Shown here: one piece after another, positions 1 through 8,925 of the stretch
How the letters are laid out: each line of letters starts with the position of its first letter
Position numbering within the stretch: position 1 is the stretch's first letter
Assembly (NCBI RefSeq): GCF_965224175.1
Contig: NZ_OZ245041.1
Coordinates: forward strand, 3,782,001-3,846,000
Origin: Kordia sp965224175
GTDB taxonomy: Bacteria; Bacteroidota; Bacteroidia; Flavobacteriales; Flavobacteriaceae
DNA length: 64,000 nt
Reading direction: 5' to 3'
The notes under the pieces: generated by a model
What the model saw: the letters and a program-made list of their open reading frames with translations, nothing else
Databases searched by the model: none
Told to the model about the DNA's origin: nothing
Program-made: the position numbers and the translations under genes

Positions 1-1225
1 GATTTGGATACATCATAAAATCAAAGGCTTGTACTTGATTTGTGTTTAGTGTTGAACTTTCTCTAATTACAAAAAGTCCTCTGTCAATATCACTTATAAT
101 AATATTTCCACTTGCAAAATATGGATATACGCTCCAAGCACCGAAAAAAGTTGTATCGTTTGATTCTGGATGTGTATCAAAAAAACCAATTTCATTAACA
201 TTTGAAGGATTGGTAATATCTAAGATTCGCAATCCTGCAGTATAATTCGCTTGGTATAGTTTGTTTCCTTTTGTATAATAGTTATGATCAATTGCATTTG
301 AGTTTCCTGTAAATGAAGTTAAAAAGTTTGGACTATCTAAGTTTGCAAAATCAAAAACTAAACCTCTTGTGTCGTATCCAAAATCAATTTCATCAGTTTC
401 ATCACCCAAATAGAAATAGCGATGATCTTCCGAAAGCCAACCTTGATGTGTATATCCAACATCTACATAAGCAATAGTAGAAAGTCGTATTATGGAAGAT
501 TTGTTACTTACATCTAAGATGACAATTTCGTTTTCGTTGCTGGCAATCATGATTTCTTTTCCGTTGTGTTCCGTGTCAGGACCATTATATATTACAATTT
601 GTGCATCATGTGTATAACCATCTGTAGCATAACCACCAACGGAAACAGGGTTAGCAGGATCAGAAAGATCTACAAAATGTGGTCCGCCACTAAAAGTGTT
701 ACAACCTAATAAGTAAGCAAAACCAGTATTTTCATTAATAGCAATATTATGGCAACTTCCAACATCTGTTAGTACTTTATCGGGAGTAAATGTTTCTGGT
801 GCATTTGCTACATTTCGCAAGCGTGTTAAGTCAAAAACCTGCATTCCATGATTCCCTACATTATCTGCTACAATATAAGCGTAGTTATTGTATACTTTAA
901 TATCTCTCCAGTAGTTTACGCCAGCGTTTGTTGGAATGTTTCCTAAGTAAATAGGATTTACAGGATCGCTTACATCAACAAAACAAGTTTTATCTTCAAA
1001 GGTAATCAGGGCGTATTCTTTACTCGTAGTCGTATCTGTCCATCCCCAAATATCACTTCCGTCTTCATTACTAAATGTAGATTTTGGTAAATTTGACAGT
1101 AAGTCATAACCATCACAAGGGAAAGATCCGGCAAATCCACCAGAACATGGGACAATTTGTGCGTTTAAGGGGAAAAGAACAATAAGAGCAAGAACAAAGA
1201 GTAGGTTTCGTGCAATACGTGTCAT
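1..1225 (-). CDS. Secreted choice-of-anchor B-type propeller protein, T9SS cargo (3' end outside window)
   Basis: The frame is open on the minus strand from an ATG at 1225 to the window edge (408 codons seen) with no stop. Residues 1-23 form a signal peptide ending in NAQ. The body holds repeated blocks of the LVIVD type (for example VDVSDPVNPIYLGN, VDLSDPANPVSVGG, LRILDITNPSNVNEIG), as in choice-of-anchor B beta-propellers. The last visible residues, FDFMMYPN, look like the start of a type A T9SS sorting domain, so the protein is probably exported and attached or released by type IX secretion. It is divergent from thiL across about 90 bp. Family call is by motif recognition; the exact role is unknown. 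Confidence 0.85.
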   Translation of the reverse strand, partial: MTRIARNLLFVLALIVLFPLNAQIVPCSGGFAGSFPCDGYDLLSNLPKSTFSNEDGSDIWGWTDTTTSKEYALITFEDKTCFVDVSDPVNPIYLGNIPTNAGVNYWRDIKVYNNYAYIVADNVGNHGMQVFDLTRLRNVANAPETFTPDKVLTDVGSCHNIAINENTGFAYLLGCNTFSGGPHFVDLSDPANPVSVGGYATDGYTHDAQIVIYNGPDTEHNGKEIMIASNENEIVILDVSNKSSIIRLSTIAYVDVGYTHQGWLSEDHRYFYLGDETDEIDFGYDTRGLVFDFANLDSPNFLTSFTGNSNAIDHNYYTKGNKLYQANYTAGLRILDITNPSNVNEIGFFDTHPESNDTTFFGAWSVYPYFASGNIIISDIDRGLFVIRESSTLNTNQVQAFDFMMYPN

Positions 1226-1316
1226 TTTTTTGGCTAATTTTGCGTTTTTATAAGGATCGAGGCTTTAAAAACAGTCGACTAAAATACGATTTTAACTTAA
1301 TAAATACTACTGCAAC

Positions 1317-2363
1317 ATGTTAAAAGACAAGAATGAACAGCGAACATCATTGGCAAGTTTGGGAGAGTTTGGATTGATAGATCATCTTACAGCTAATTTC
1401 AAGATTACGCAAAGTTCTACAGTGAAAGGAATAGGTGATGACGCCGCAGTATTAGATTTTGCTTCAAAAAAAGTAGTGGTTTCTACAGATTTGTTAGTGG
1501 AAGGAGTGCATTTTGATTTGAGTTATATGCCTTTAAAACACTTGGGCTATAAAGCAGTTGTTGTGAATTTATCTGATATCTATGCAATGAATGCAAAAGC
1601 AACACAAGTGACAATTTCAATTGCAGTTTCTAACCGTTTTCCTTTGGAAGCGTTGGAAGAATTGTACGCAGGAATTGAATTGGCAGCCAAGCTTTATAAA
1701 GTAGATGTTATTGGAGGAGATACTACTTCTTCTACAACAGGTTTATTGATAAGCGTAACTGCTATTGGTGAACTTGAAGAAGAAAAAATTGCTTACAGAA
1801 GTGGAGCAAAAGAAAATGATTTGTTAGTGGTAACAGGAGATCTTGGTGGTGCATTTTTAGGATTGAAAATATTACAGCGTGAAAAATCGGTGTTTGAAGT
1901 AAATCCGAACAATCAACCAGATTTAGACATGTATTCATATATTATTGAGCGACAATTGAAACCTGAAGCTCGAAAAGATATTCCGCCTTTATTACACGAC
2001 TTAGATGTAAAACCTACATCTATGATTGATATCAGCGATGGTTTATCTTCTGAAATCATGCATTTGTGTAAGCAATCTGGAGTTGGTTGTAATTTGTATG
2101 AGGACAAAATTCCATTAGATCCGCAAGTAATTTCTACCTGTGAAGAGTTTAAGCTCGATAGTACAATGGTTGCTTTAAGTGGCGGAGAAGATTATGAACT
2201 TTTATTCACCGTTAGTCAAGAAGATTTTCCGAAAATCAAAGCAAATCCAAATCTTACCGTAATTGGACATATGACACAAGAAAGCGAAGGTATTCACTTG
2301 GTAACAAGAGCAAACACAAAAATTCCATTAAAAGCACAAGGCTGGAATGCAATGGATGCATAG
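1317..2363 (+). CDS. thiL: Thiamine-monophosphate kinase
   Basis: This enzyme phosphorylates thiamine phosphate to thiamine diphosphate with ATP, the last step of cofactor synthesis, in the cytosol. The 348 aa length fits ThiL. Diagnostic motifs are in order: GIGDDAAV (38-45), STDLLVEGVHF (about 56-66), GGDTTSS (133-139), TGDLGGAFLGL (about 173), IDISDGLSSE (about 238) and SGGEDYELLF (about 288), the AIR-synthase/ThiL metal- and nucleotide-binding signatures. It stands alone here, without other thi genes, and is divergent from the propeller gene at 1-1225. The 3' flank carries a short repeat-like AT stretch (2363-2410) resembling one near 40300. Confidence 0.95.
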   Translation: MLKDKNEQRTSLASLGEFGLIDHLTANFKITQSSTVKGIGDDAAVLDFASKKVVVSTDLLVEGVHFDLSYMPLKHLGYKAVVVNLSDIYAMNAKATQVTISIAVSNRFPLEALEELYAGIELAAKLYKVDVIGGDTTSSTTGLLISVTAIGELEEEKIAYRSGAKENDLLVVTGDLGGAFLGLKILQREKSVFEVNPNNQPDLDMYSYIIERQLKPEARKDIPPLLHDLDVKPTSMIDISDGLSSEIMHLCKQSGVGCNLYEDKIPLDPQVISTCEEFKLDSTMVALSGGEDYELLFTVSQEDFPKIKANPNLTVIGHMTQESEGIHLVTRANTKIPLKAQGWNAMDA

Positions 2364-2578
2364 ATTTTTTAGACTTGCTTCGCGTTTAGATTGTTAGATT
2401 CATTTCGCTCAATTCAATGATTCAAGCACTATTTTCTTTTAAGGATTTAGTAGTTTTTGAATTATGCTAATTCTAGAATTAGCATAAAAAAGCCTAAAAT
2501 ACATGTAATTATTGTTACTAATTTTAATAAGAGATAAGTTCAAACCAATGGTCTGAACTTATCTTTGATATGATAGAA

Positions 2579-3136
2579 TTAAATTGTTTCAGCTTTCCAT
2601 GCAAATTTTTGAAAAGCTGCATCTACAGGTGTATTAGCAATGTGATTCGTATAATTACTAATTGTTTTTTGAGCTAAACCTAAGATAATTTCTAAAATTT
2701 GTTGTTCCCCATAACCAACTGCATAAAAACGTTCTATTTCTGAATCAGTTATTTTACCTCGATTCCTAACAATACTCAAGGTCGTGTCTTTTAATACTTG
2801 TAATTTTTCCGTAGGCATGTTTTCTTCATTCCTTAAAGCTTCTGTTAAATTAGGATCTACTTTCATCGTATGTGCAATTCCTGTATGTGCAGGAACGCAA
2901 TAATGACAACCATGTTCCACATTTATAGATTGCCAAACAACCGTTAATTCTTCTGCATTAAAAGATGTTTGAGTAAACAATTCATGTATTGTTTTATATG
3001 CTTCTAATGTTTTTGGAGAACTAGCTAAGACTCCATGTAAGCCAGGGAGCATTCCATATGCTTTTACAGATTGTTCTAATGATGCTTTGCTGCCTATTGG
3101 AGCAGTTTCGATGTTGTGAATTTTTAATGTACTCAT
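2579..3136 (-). CDS. AhpD-like carboxymuconolactone decarboxylase family protein
   Basis: This 185 aa protein has the AhpD-type redox motif E74-x2-C77-x2-C80-x3-H84, seen as the string EHGCHYCVPAH. In AhpD these residues form the peroxidase/thiol relay, so a thiol-dependent role in peroxide or electrophile defence is likely; the substrate cannot be read from sequence. It lies 73 bp downstream of the tetR-like gene on the same strand, and a perfect palindrome sits between them (3172-3193), so it is probably TetR-repressed. A same-length homologue is at 8926-9483 under a different regulator type. Confidence 0.88.
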   Translation of the reverse strand: MSTLKIHNIETAPIGSKASLEQSVKAYGMLPGLHGVLASSPKTLEAYKTIHELFTQTSFNAEELTVVWQSINVEHGCHYCVPAHTGIAHTMKVDPNLTEALRNEENMPTEKLQVLKDTTLSIVRNRGKITDSEIERFYAVGYGEQQILEIILGLAQKTISNYTNHIANTPVDAAFQKFAWKAETI

Positions 3137-3171
3137 ACTATTAATTTTTTATTATTTGACTAATTATTAAA

Positions 3172-3193
3172 TAACTAAACAATCGTTTAGTTA
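3172..3193 (-). promoter_or_regulatory. Predicted TetR operator in front of the AhpD-like gene
   Basis: A perfect inverted repeat with 9-bp arms, TAACTAAAC and GTTTAGTTA, around AATC. It lies 36 bp upstream of the AhpD-like start codon. The same core, ACTAAACAATCG(T/G)TTAG, recurs just upstream of the tetR-like gene at 3796-3812, which points to autoregulation plus control of the downstream gene. Confidence 0.75.
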
Positions 3194-3209
3194 TGGGTTA
3201 AAAAAAATG

Positions 3210-3773
3210 TTATAAATTTTTGAAGGTCATTTCAATATAGTCTTCAATTTCTTTTTCATTATTTACCTTTGATGCTGCTGCTAAACCATGTTTTGCTAGT
3301 AATAAATAATTAGCTTGCTTTAATATGGTTTCCTTATCTTTTTTGGAGTCCATTTTTAATTTTTCAATGAACAACTCTTTTAAGTTATTCATGAAAGAAT
3401 TCATTTGCTCATTAATTATTTTATCTTCCTTTTCCGAAAATTCATTGTAAGTGTTCGTAATCAAACAACCTTTTTGATTTCCGCTTACATTACAAATTCT
3501 AACTGAATTATAGAAAAAGTCTTTAATGTCTTCTATGCCATTATTTGAGTTTCTAATTTGATCAAAAATGAAATTTACTTTGTTTTTGTAACTCTTCAGA
3601 CTTTCTAGAAATAGACCATGCTTGCTCCCAAAACTTGAATATATCGAGAATTTATTAATACCCATTTCTTTTTCAAGCATTTGCATTGAAGTAGTTTCAT
3701 AGCCATTTCGCCAAAATAGGCGCATTGCTTTTTCTACTACTACATCCTCATTATATTCTTTTTTCCTTGCCAT
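3210..3773 (-). CDS. TetR/AcrR family transcriptional regulator
   Basis: A 187 aa DNA-binding repressor when started at the ATG at 3773 (MARKKEYNEDVV); a longer start at 3794 is possible but would overlap the operator region. Residues 1-50 are the TetR helix-turn-helix: VEKAMRLFWRNGYETTSMQM, then MGINKFSIYSSFGSKHGLF. The C-terminal part has the all-helical ligand/dimer domain typical of AcrR/YxaF-like proteins, with GCLITNTYNEF near residue 95. Palindromes at 3172-3193 and 3796-3812 flank the gene, so it probably represses itself and the AhpD-like gene downstream. The inducer is unknown; reactive compounds are a reasonable guess from the target. Confidence 0.9.
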   Translation of the reverse strand: MARKKEYNEDVVVEKAMRLFWRNGYETTSMQMLEKEMGINKFSIYSSFGSKHGLFLESLKSYKNKVNFIFDQIRNSNNGIEDIKDFFYNSVRICNVSGNQKGCLITNTYNEFSEKEDKIINEQMNSFMNNLKELFIEKLKMDSKKDKETILKQANYLLLAKHGLAAASKVNNEKEIEDYIEMTFKNL

Positions 3774-3795
3774 TAGATTTAAATTACAAGACAAA

Positions 3796-3812
3796 ACTAA
3801 ACAATCGGTTAG
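3796..3812 (-). promoter_or_regulatory. Second predicted TetR operator, upstream of the tetR-like gene
   Basis: The sequence ACTAAACAATCGGTTAG matches the perfect palindrome at 3172-3193 in 16 of 17 positions, with one mismatch in the right arm. It lies 22 bp upstream of the chosen tetR start. Confidence 0.65.
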
Positions 3813-4205
3813 ATATAAAAAATATTTTAACTTTTATTTTATAAATTCTATCAATTTTGTTGAATTTGAATAAAAATATTTTGGTTAATTGAATATAACG
3901 TGTTCGTGTAGTGTTAGTTTTCTAGACTAGAATTCAGTGATGAAAAAAGCAAACCAGAGATAAACCGTCGGATTTTCCAAGTAAAATAAACAAGATATCA
4001 AATTGCAATGAATTCCGATTAGAAGTTCAGCTGCTATGAATTATACATGTTAAGTTATCTACGATTCTATAATATATCCTCGTCAAAACTCTACAGGGCA
4101 CATCGATTAGCAAATCTACGATTTGTAGTAATGAGAAGCACTTGCGTTTTATAGTATTTTATAAAAACACAAACTTCTTTCTGCAGAAAAAAGAGATAAT
4201 ATTAA
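3813..4205. other. Gene-free intergenic stretch
   Basis: About 390 bp of AT-rich DNA with stops in all frames. I see no RNA gene or clear terminator. A short imperfect hairpin-like string (gcaaatctacgatttgt) lies near 4110. It may be decayed sequence. Confidence 0.4.
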
Positions 4206-4445
4206 CTAAAAAGCGTGATTTTTCTTTTTATGAAAGCTAATCAACGTTTCGTTAATGTCTTTTAGTTGAGGTGTAAGTGGAGTAATTTTACCTTTGTCAT
4301 CAGTAGTAGCTTCACAGTTACAAAGCATACATTGATATTCGTTAACATGTGAGGTGATTTTTTTCGTCACTCGGTAGCGGTGACCGAAGATGCTGCAGTA
4401 TAACTTTCCAAAGGAAAAAGTAGTTTTTATGCTCTTGTGATCCAT
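4206..4445 (-). CDS. Small Cys/His protein, possible zinc ribbon
   Basis: A 79 aa protein of unknown function. C17, H22, C39 and C42 (plus C44) are spaced as C-x4-H...C-x2-C, within the strings CSIFGHRY and CMLCNCE, which suggests a single zinc site; it resembles small DUF1660-like proteins with a C-x-x-x-GH...CxxC layout, though I am not sure of that family. No signal peptide. It is a lone gene between two gene-poor stretches; the tail is basic (HKKKNHAF). Coding status is supported by the Cys/His pattern more than by length. Confidence 0.6.
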   Translation of the reverse strand: MDHKSIKTTFSFGKLYCSIFGHRYRVTKKITSHVNEYQCMLCNCEATTDDKGKITPLTPQLKDINETLISFHKKKNHAF

Positions 4446-4693
4446 TGCATTAAGTAGGTTAAGTAAGTTTTCTTTTTGGTTACACCGAAGATACTAATTT
4501 GAACCATTTATCCGATGAAAAGCATCATTTTTTAGACGAACGACACTTTTTTTGAAGTTGAATGGTAAAAGTAAAAATGAATTCTTTCGTAAATAATTTA
4601 AAAATCTGTATTTAATAAATAGATTTTTCTTACTTATATTTTTGTTTTAAGTTAAGGACTGAAGTTTTTGGGAGAATTGTTAGGAATAGAAAC

Positions 4694-5476
4694 TTAATTT
4701 CTTACAAAGTTTTCTAAAGAAAATAATAGATCATCTTCGTTTTCAATATGACTCATATGACCGTCAGGGAAAATATCTACATCTACTTCAGAATCTTTTG
4801 TTTGATCAATTAAATCTTCAAAGTTTAAAATAGGATCACGTTTTCCAATAATCATCATTTTTTTGTACGGAGAAAAATGCAATAATACTTCACGATCTTC
4901 TCGAACCTTCATTCCTTCTAAAGCAGCGACAATTCCTTGCAAAGAAATCGTCAAGGCTTCTTTTTTAACTTCTTTGATCTTTTTTGCGAAGATTTTGCGA
5001 TTTTTTGGCCTAAATAAATTCGAAATAGATAATCGGATGAATTGTTTGTGATTATACTTTACAGCTCTAATGGCTCGATCGCGATTTATTTTTCGTTCAG
5101 GACTATCTGCGCGCGAAGTTGAATTTATCAAACATAAACCTTTTACATAATCAGGATACATTTCGGCGAAAGCCAACGCTACATAACCACCCATGGAATG
5201 ACCTGCTAAATGAATTTTACGCAATTTTAGTTCTTTTAAAACTGCAAAAATGGTTTCTGCCATTTCCTCCATGGTATGAATATAACCTAAACAACCTGTT
5301 TTTCCATGACCTAGTAAATCTATGGTAATGACTTTGTGAGTTTTAGAAAAAGTAGCTACATAGGTTTTCCACATGGTGCTTGTTTCTAAAAAACCGTGCA
5401 ATAAAACCAAAGTATTTCCTTTGCCCGAAACCGTATAGGCAATTTCTATATTTTTATAGCTCACAAACTGTTGCAT
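4694..5476 (-). CDS. Alpha/beta hydrolase
   Basis: A 260 aa cytosolic serine hydrolase of the MhpC/esterase type. The oxyanion-side motif LLHGFLETSTMW is at 25-36; the nucleophile elbow GHSMG puts Ser at 94; Asp214 (KRDPILNF) and His240 (DGHMSHIE) complete a catalytic triad. Length and layout are standard. No substrate can be inferred. It is divergent from the membrane protein at 5525 with only 48 bp between starts, so the two may share a promoter region. Confidence 0.88.
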   Translation of the reverse strand: MQQFVSYKNIEIAYTVSGKGNTLVLLHGFLETSTMWKTYVATFSKTHKVITIDLLGHGKTGCLGYIHTMEEMAETIFAVLKELKLRKIHLAGHSMGGYVALAFAEMYPDYVKGLCLINSTSRADSPERKINRDRAIRAVKYNHKQFIRLSISNLFRPKNRKIFAKKIKEVKKEALTISLQGIVAALEGMKVREDREVLLHFSPYKKMMIIGKRDPILNFEDLIDQTKDSEVDVDIFPDGHMSHIENEDDLLFSLENFVRN

Positions 5477-5524
5477 GTCGCAAAAATATGTATCTTTCGT
5501 TAGCTATAAAACCATTCCTTAAAA

Positions 5525-6097
5525 ATGTTATCGTCTATTTTTCAAAAACTTTCACCTGCTGCTGAGAAAAAACTATTAGTCTTAGCAATTGCCACTTTTT
5601 TATTGGCAGCAAGTTGTATGATACATTTTGATACATTGCTAAAAAACGAAGTCGCTCCTTTAGGAATTATCTCGTTTGAATTAGCAAAGACACTCGATGG
5701 TAGCACAGAAATCTTAAACACTTGGAAATATACAGAAGGCGCACTATTGTCTGCAGAATGGAGTTTGTGGTTTGATTATGTTTTTATTATTACGTACACA
5801 TTATTACTTTGTTTGATAATTCATCGTGTAAGGCGAACTATTTGGAAAGATCCTGAAACTTTAGGCTATCGATTAGGAATTGTAGTGATACGTACGATAG
5901 TATATGCTGCCATTTTAGATATGGTAGAGAACTTTGCCTTGCTTCAATTGTTTTATGGAGATTTACAGTCGCACTGGTCAACATTAGCATTTGTGGCTGC
6001 GGCTATCAAATTTGTCAATATCACTTTAGGAATTCTGTATGTAGTAATCAGTCTACTAATTGCTGGAATAAAAAAAATTACTCATGTCAAAAAATAA
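5525..6097 (+). CDS. Hypothetical membrane protein
   Basis: A 190 aa protein I do not recognise. It has about four hydrophobic helices, near residues 17-36, 80-100, 117-140 and 155-182, and a basic C-terminus, so it is an inner-membrane protein. Its last 14 bases overlap the start of brnQ, which suggests translational coupling and a shared operon, but there is no evidence that it takes part in amino-acid transport. Confidence 0.75.
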   Translation: MLSSIFQKLSPAAEKKLLVLAIATFLLAASCMIHFDTLLKNEVAPLGIISFELAKTLDGSTEILNTWKYTEGALLSAEWSLWFDYVFIITYTLLLCLIIHRVRRTIWKDPETLGYRLGIVVIRTIVYAAILDMVENFALLQLFYGDLQSHWSTLAFVAAAIKFVNITLGILYVVISLLIAGIKKITHVKK

Positions 6098-7370
6098 AGA
6101 ACTTTTCGTTACTGCTTTTGCATTATTTTCTATGTTTTTCGGAGCAGGAAACTTATTGCTACCTCCATTATTAGGATATCAAGCAACAGATCAATGGCAT
6201 TGGGTTACACTTGGGTTTATGATTACGGCTGTAGTAATTCCAATTTTTGGAATTTTGGCACATGCACGATTGCAAGGTTCGATGTTTGATTTTGGAAAAA
6301 AAGTATCGCCAGTATTTAGTAGTATATTTTGTATCATTATTTATATTATTTCTGTTACGATTCCTTCTCCTAGAACTGCTGCAGCCACACATGAAATTTC
6401 TATATTTCCCAATTTTGGAACAACTCCGTTATTAACGAGCAGCATTTACTTTGCGCTAGTTTTAGTTTTTGTGTTGAATAGGTCAAGGATTCTCAATTTT
6501 ATTGGAAAATTCCTGACACCGTTAATTGTTTTAATTTTATTGACCATTATAGGAATTGGCTTATTTATGCCGCATGCTGTTGTAGATGCTTCTTCTTTTA
6601 AAACACCATTGTTTGAAGGACTAAAAGAAGGTTACCAAACGTTTGATGCTATTGGAGCTATTGTTATTGGTGGCGTTATCATCATTTCGTTAAACCTGAA
6701 AGGACACGATTCATTTGAAGAAAAGAAAAAATTGATTGCTAAGTCTGGCTGGATTGCTGGTTTTGGTCTGTTTGTCATTTATGCTGGTTTGATACTACTC
6801 GGATCGTACTTTAGTAATGAAATATACATTGATACAGCGATGAGTGGTGATATGAAACGTGCTACATTATTACGTGGTATCAGCTTGGCTACTTTAGGAA
6901 ATATAGGAACAGCATTTTTAAGTGTATTAGTGGCGTTGGCATGTTTTACTACAGCAGTAGGAATTACTACAGGAACTGCCGATTATTTTAAAGGATTGTT
7001 CAATAACTCAAAAGAGGCATATACCATTACTGCAGTAGTTGCGTGTTTAATAGGAATTTTAGTTGGGCAATTAGATTTTCATGACATCATAGTCATTGCG
7101 ATTCCTGTCTTGAAATTTATTTATCCAATAGCTATTGTGTTGATCTTTCTTAATATCACTTCAGAAAAGTTTGCCACACCGATTGTATTTAGAACCGTAG
7201 TTTTGGTCACATTTATTTTTGGGTTGTTGGATGCGATTCATTTCTTTTATCCGCAAAATAGTTTATTGTTAAACTTTAGAAAGATGATGCCGCTTGGGAC
7301 ACATGATTTTGCATGGGTTTTGCCTGCGTTATTAACGTTTGTATTGGTTGGATTTTTTCAGAAGAAATAA
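6084..7370 (+). CDS. brnQ: Branched-chain amino acid:cation symporter (LIVCS family)
   Basis: This inner-membrane carrier imports leucine, isoleucine and valine with Na+ (or H+). The 428 aa protein has about 12 membrane helices and the family's N-terminal signature FALFSMFFGAGNLLLPP (about 12-28), followed by a long hydrophobic core and the GITTGTADYF region near residue 295. Length matches BrnQ. It overlaps the preceding membrane protein gene by 14 bases; the AraC regulator at 7494 follows 123 bp later on the same strand. Confidence 0.92.
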   Translation: MSKNKELFVTAFALFSMFFGAGNLLLPPLLGYQATDQWHWVTLGFMITAVVIPIFGILAHARLQGSMFDFGKKVSPVFSSIFCIIIYIISVTIPSPRTAAATHEISIFPNFGTTPLLTSSIYFALVLVFVLNRSRILNFIGKFLTPLIVLILLTIIGIGLFMPHAVVDASSFKTPLFEGLKEGYQTFDAIGAIVIGGVIIISLNLKGHDSFEEKKKLIAKSGWIAGFGLFVIYAGLILLGSYFSNEIYIDTAMSGDMKRATLLRGISLATLGNIGTAFLSVLVALACFTTAVGITTGTADYFKGLFNNSKEAYTITAVVACLIGILVGQLDFHDIIVIAIPVLKFIYPIAIVLIFLNITSEKFATPIVFRTVVLVTFIFGLLDAIHFFYPQNSLLLNFRKMMPLGTHDFAWVLPALLTFVLVGFFQKK

Positions 7371-7493
7371 CGAATTGTATTTTGCAATTCCAGCCTAAAT
7401 AAACATAACAAAAAGTAGGTTTTTTAAGTAAACAAACCTCTCTTTTTACGACCAAAGAAAAAGTTTTATATTAGACCAAAGAAATAAGCATTC

Positions 7494-8339
7494 ATGGCAG
7501 TTCAAGATATTACAACATATACGTATCAAAATACATTTTCATTAAGTGTAGTGCAATTTGAAAAAGCATGTGTTGTCAGCAAGCCAGAACAAGTTGATTC
7601 TTATACCATTTATTGGATAAAAGAAGGAAAAGGAACATACCATATCGATTTTGAGGAATATACTTTTGAAGGCAATATCATCTTCTTTTTGTCGCCAGGA
7701 CAAGTATTTTCCGTAAGTTCAGAAAAGATCAAAGAAGCGTACAAATTATCGTTTCAACGAGATTTTTATTGTATTCAAACACACGACAAGGAAATTTCAT
7801 GCAATGGTGTGTTATTTAATAATGTGTATGACTCGCCTTATGTGATTCCAAAACCAAAAGATATACAACGCTTGAGTTTGTTATTAGAAGATTTAATTGA
7901 AGAATTTAATAACGAAAATTCGGGACAGTACGATATGTTGCAAACGTATTTGAAGCAATTTATCATTCATTCGGTTCGTGTAAAAAAAGACGATTTTGTA
8001 GTAAAGTCAGCAACTGAAACCAAACTCTATAAAGATTTTAGTGTATTGGTAGAACAAAACTTCAAACAAATGCATTCAGTTTCTGCCTATGCTGATCGTT
8101 TGGGAATCTCGCCAAAATCGATTACCAAACACTTTCAAAAACTAGGAACAACTACACCAAGTGATTTCATTAAGAATAGAATTATTCTGGAAGCCAAACG
8201 CCAATTGTTGTATTCTGAGCAGTCTGTAAAAGAAATTGCTTTTGATTTAGGATTCAATGATCCTGCATATTTTACGCGTTTCTTTACCAAAGCTATTCAG
8301 AAATCTCCACTAAACTTTAAAGCAGAATACAAGAAGTAG
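7494..8339 (+). CDS. AraC family transcriptional regulator
   Basis: A 281 aa regulator with an N-terminal cupin-like AraC ligand domain (about 20-150; IYWIKEGKGTYHI and FLSPGQVFSV) and a C-terminal pair of helix-turn-helix motifs (about 185-280; SAYADRLGISPKSITKHF and VKEIAFDLGFNDPAYFTRFF). The usual family length is kept. Downstream, about 285 bp after its stop, a 21-bp tandem repeat sits ahead of the small-Cys/AhpD-like/cupredoxin genes; I infer this regulator binds there. The effector is unknown. Confidence 0.9.
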   Translation: MAVQDITTYTYQNTFSLSVVQFEKACVVSKPEQVDSYTIYWIKEGKGTYHIDFEEYTFEGNIIFFLSPGQVFSVSSEKIKEAYKLSFQRDFYCIQTHDKEISCNGVLFNNVYDSPYVIPKPKDIQRLSLLLEDLIEEFNNENSGQYDMLQTYLKQFIIHSVRVKKDDFVVKSATETKLYKDFSVLVEQNFKQMHSVSAYADRLGISPKSITKHFQKLGTTTPSDFIKNRIILEAKRQLLYSEQSVKEIAFDLGFNDPAYFTRFFTKAIQKSPLNFKAEYKK

Positions 8340-8780
8340 GATTCGCCTGTTAGAATGTAAGACTCGCTTCGCTGTTAGTAGGTAAGTTTTTGAGTTTTAA
8401 TTATTACATTTTTTAAATCAGTATTCACAATTGTACTTTGCAACAATTCAACATTCAACATTTAAAATTTTCCATTTAGAGTTTCCAAGTTATTCTCAAT
8501 ACAACTTTTCTTCATTCCATTTCAAAAAAACACTCGAATTGACGATTGAGTTTTGAATCGTTTTTTTCTTTTAAATCAGACTAAAAACCTAACAAATCTA
8601 AGAATCTAAAGACAAGAAACCCATTTGTCCAATTCTTAGGAACTTTTGTCCATTTTTTGGAATGTCTTTCTGCCGCATCTTTGTACTGTAATTAGAAATC
8701 AACGTTTCGACAACATTAAAAACACATATAATATAGATTACATTTTTAAAGTGCTTAGTCGAAAATAAAAACCAAAAATT
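8340..8780. other. Long intergenic leader region
   Basis: About 440 bp without a convincing gene. The first part (8340-8580) is low-complexity AT-rich DNA with a short fragment, agactcgcttcgctgttag, akin to repeats near 2370 and 40290. The second part holds the tandem repeats and promoter-like box given separately (8624-8683) and an untranslated leader of about 90 bp. A minus-strand open frame here (8598-8897) looks like a shadow. Confidence 0.5.
8624..8683 (+). promoter_or_regulatory. 21-bp tandem repeat operator with promoter box (probable AraC-type site)
   Basis: Two direct repeats, TTTGTCCAATTCTTAGGAAC (8624) and TTTGTCCATTTTTTGGAATG (8645), lie exactly 21 bp apart, the pitch expected for two AraC-family monomers on one DNA face. 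The second repeat contains TTTG (8656-8659), and CATCTTTG (8676-8683) resembles the Bacteroidota -7 box TAnnTTTG. It precedes the operon starting at 8781. The assignment to the 7494 regulator is inference from position. Confidence 0.6.
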
Positions 8781-8879
8781 ATGAAAGACATTCAAAATAA
8801 TACATGCCCAAATTGCTGGGGATATCAAGAATACGATGAGCAATATCCAGAGAGACAAATCTGCGAATGCAAAAATTAA
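8781..8879 (+). CDS. Tiny four-Cys protein (32 aa), possible zinc knuckle
   Basis: A 32-codon gene, MKDIQNNTCPNCWGYQEYDE... ending ICECKN. Two Cys pairs (C9-x2-C12 and C28-x-C30) could hold one zinc ion. It is 46 bp upstream of the AhpD-like gene on the same strand and downstream of the tandem-repeat promoter, so it is probably the first gene of that operon. I believe similar CPNCWG micro-proteins exist next to AhpD-like genes in other flavobacteria, but I cannot check that here. Function unknown; a redox or metal role would fit its neighbours. Confidence 0.7.
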   Translation: MKDIQNNTCPNCWGYQEYDEQYPERQICECKN

Positions 8880-8925
8880 AACAAACACATTTAACAAAAT
8901 AAAAAACTATTAAAAAAACAAAATT

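Noticed and set aside
4020..4200. Possible decayed gene or small RNA upstream of the 79-aa gene
   Set aside because: No frame longer than a few tens of codons, no clear promoter or terminator, and no recognisable homology.
8598..8897. Minus-strand 99-aa hydrophobic open frame
   Set aside because: It lies over the operator region and the 32-aa Cys gene on the other strand; its hydrophobic content is typical of antisense shadows in AT-rich sequence.
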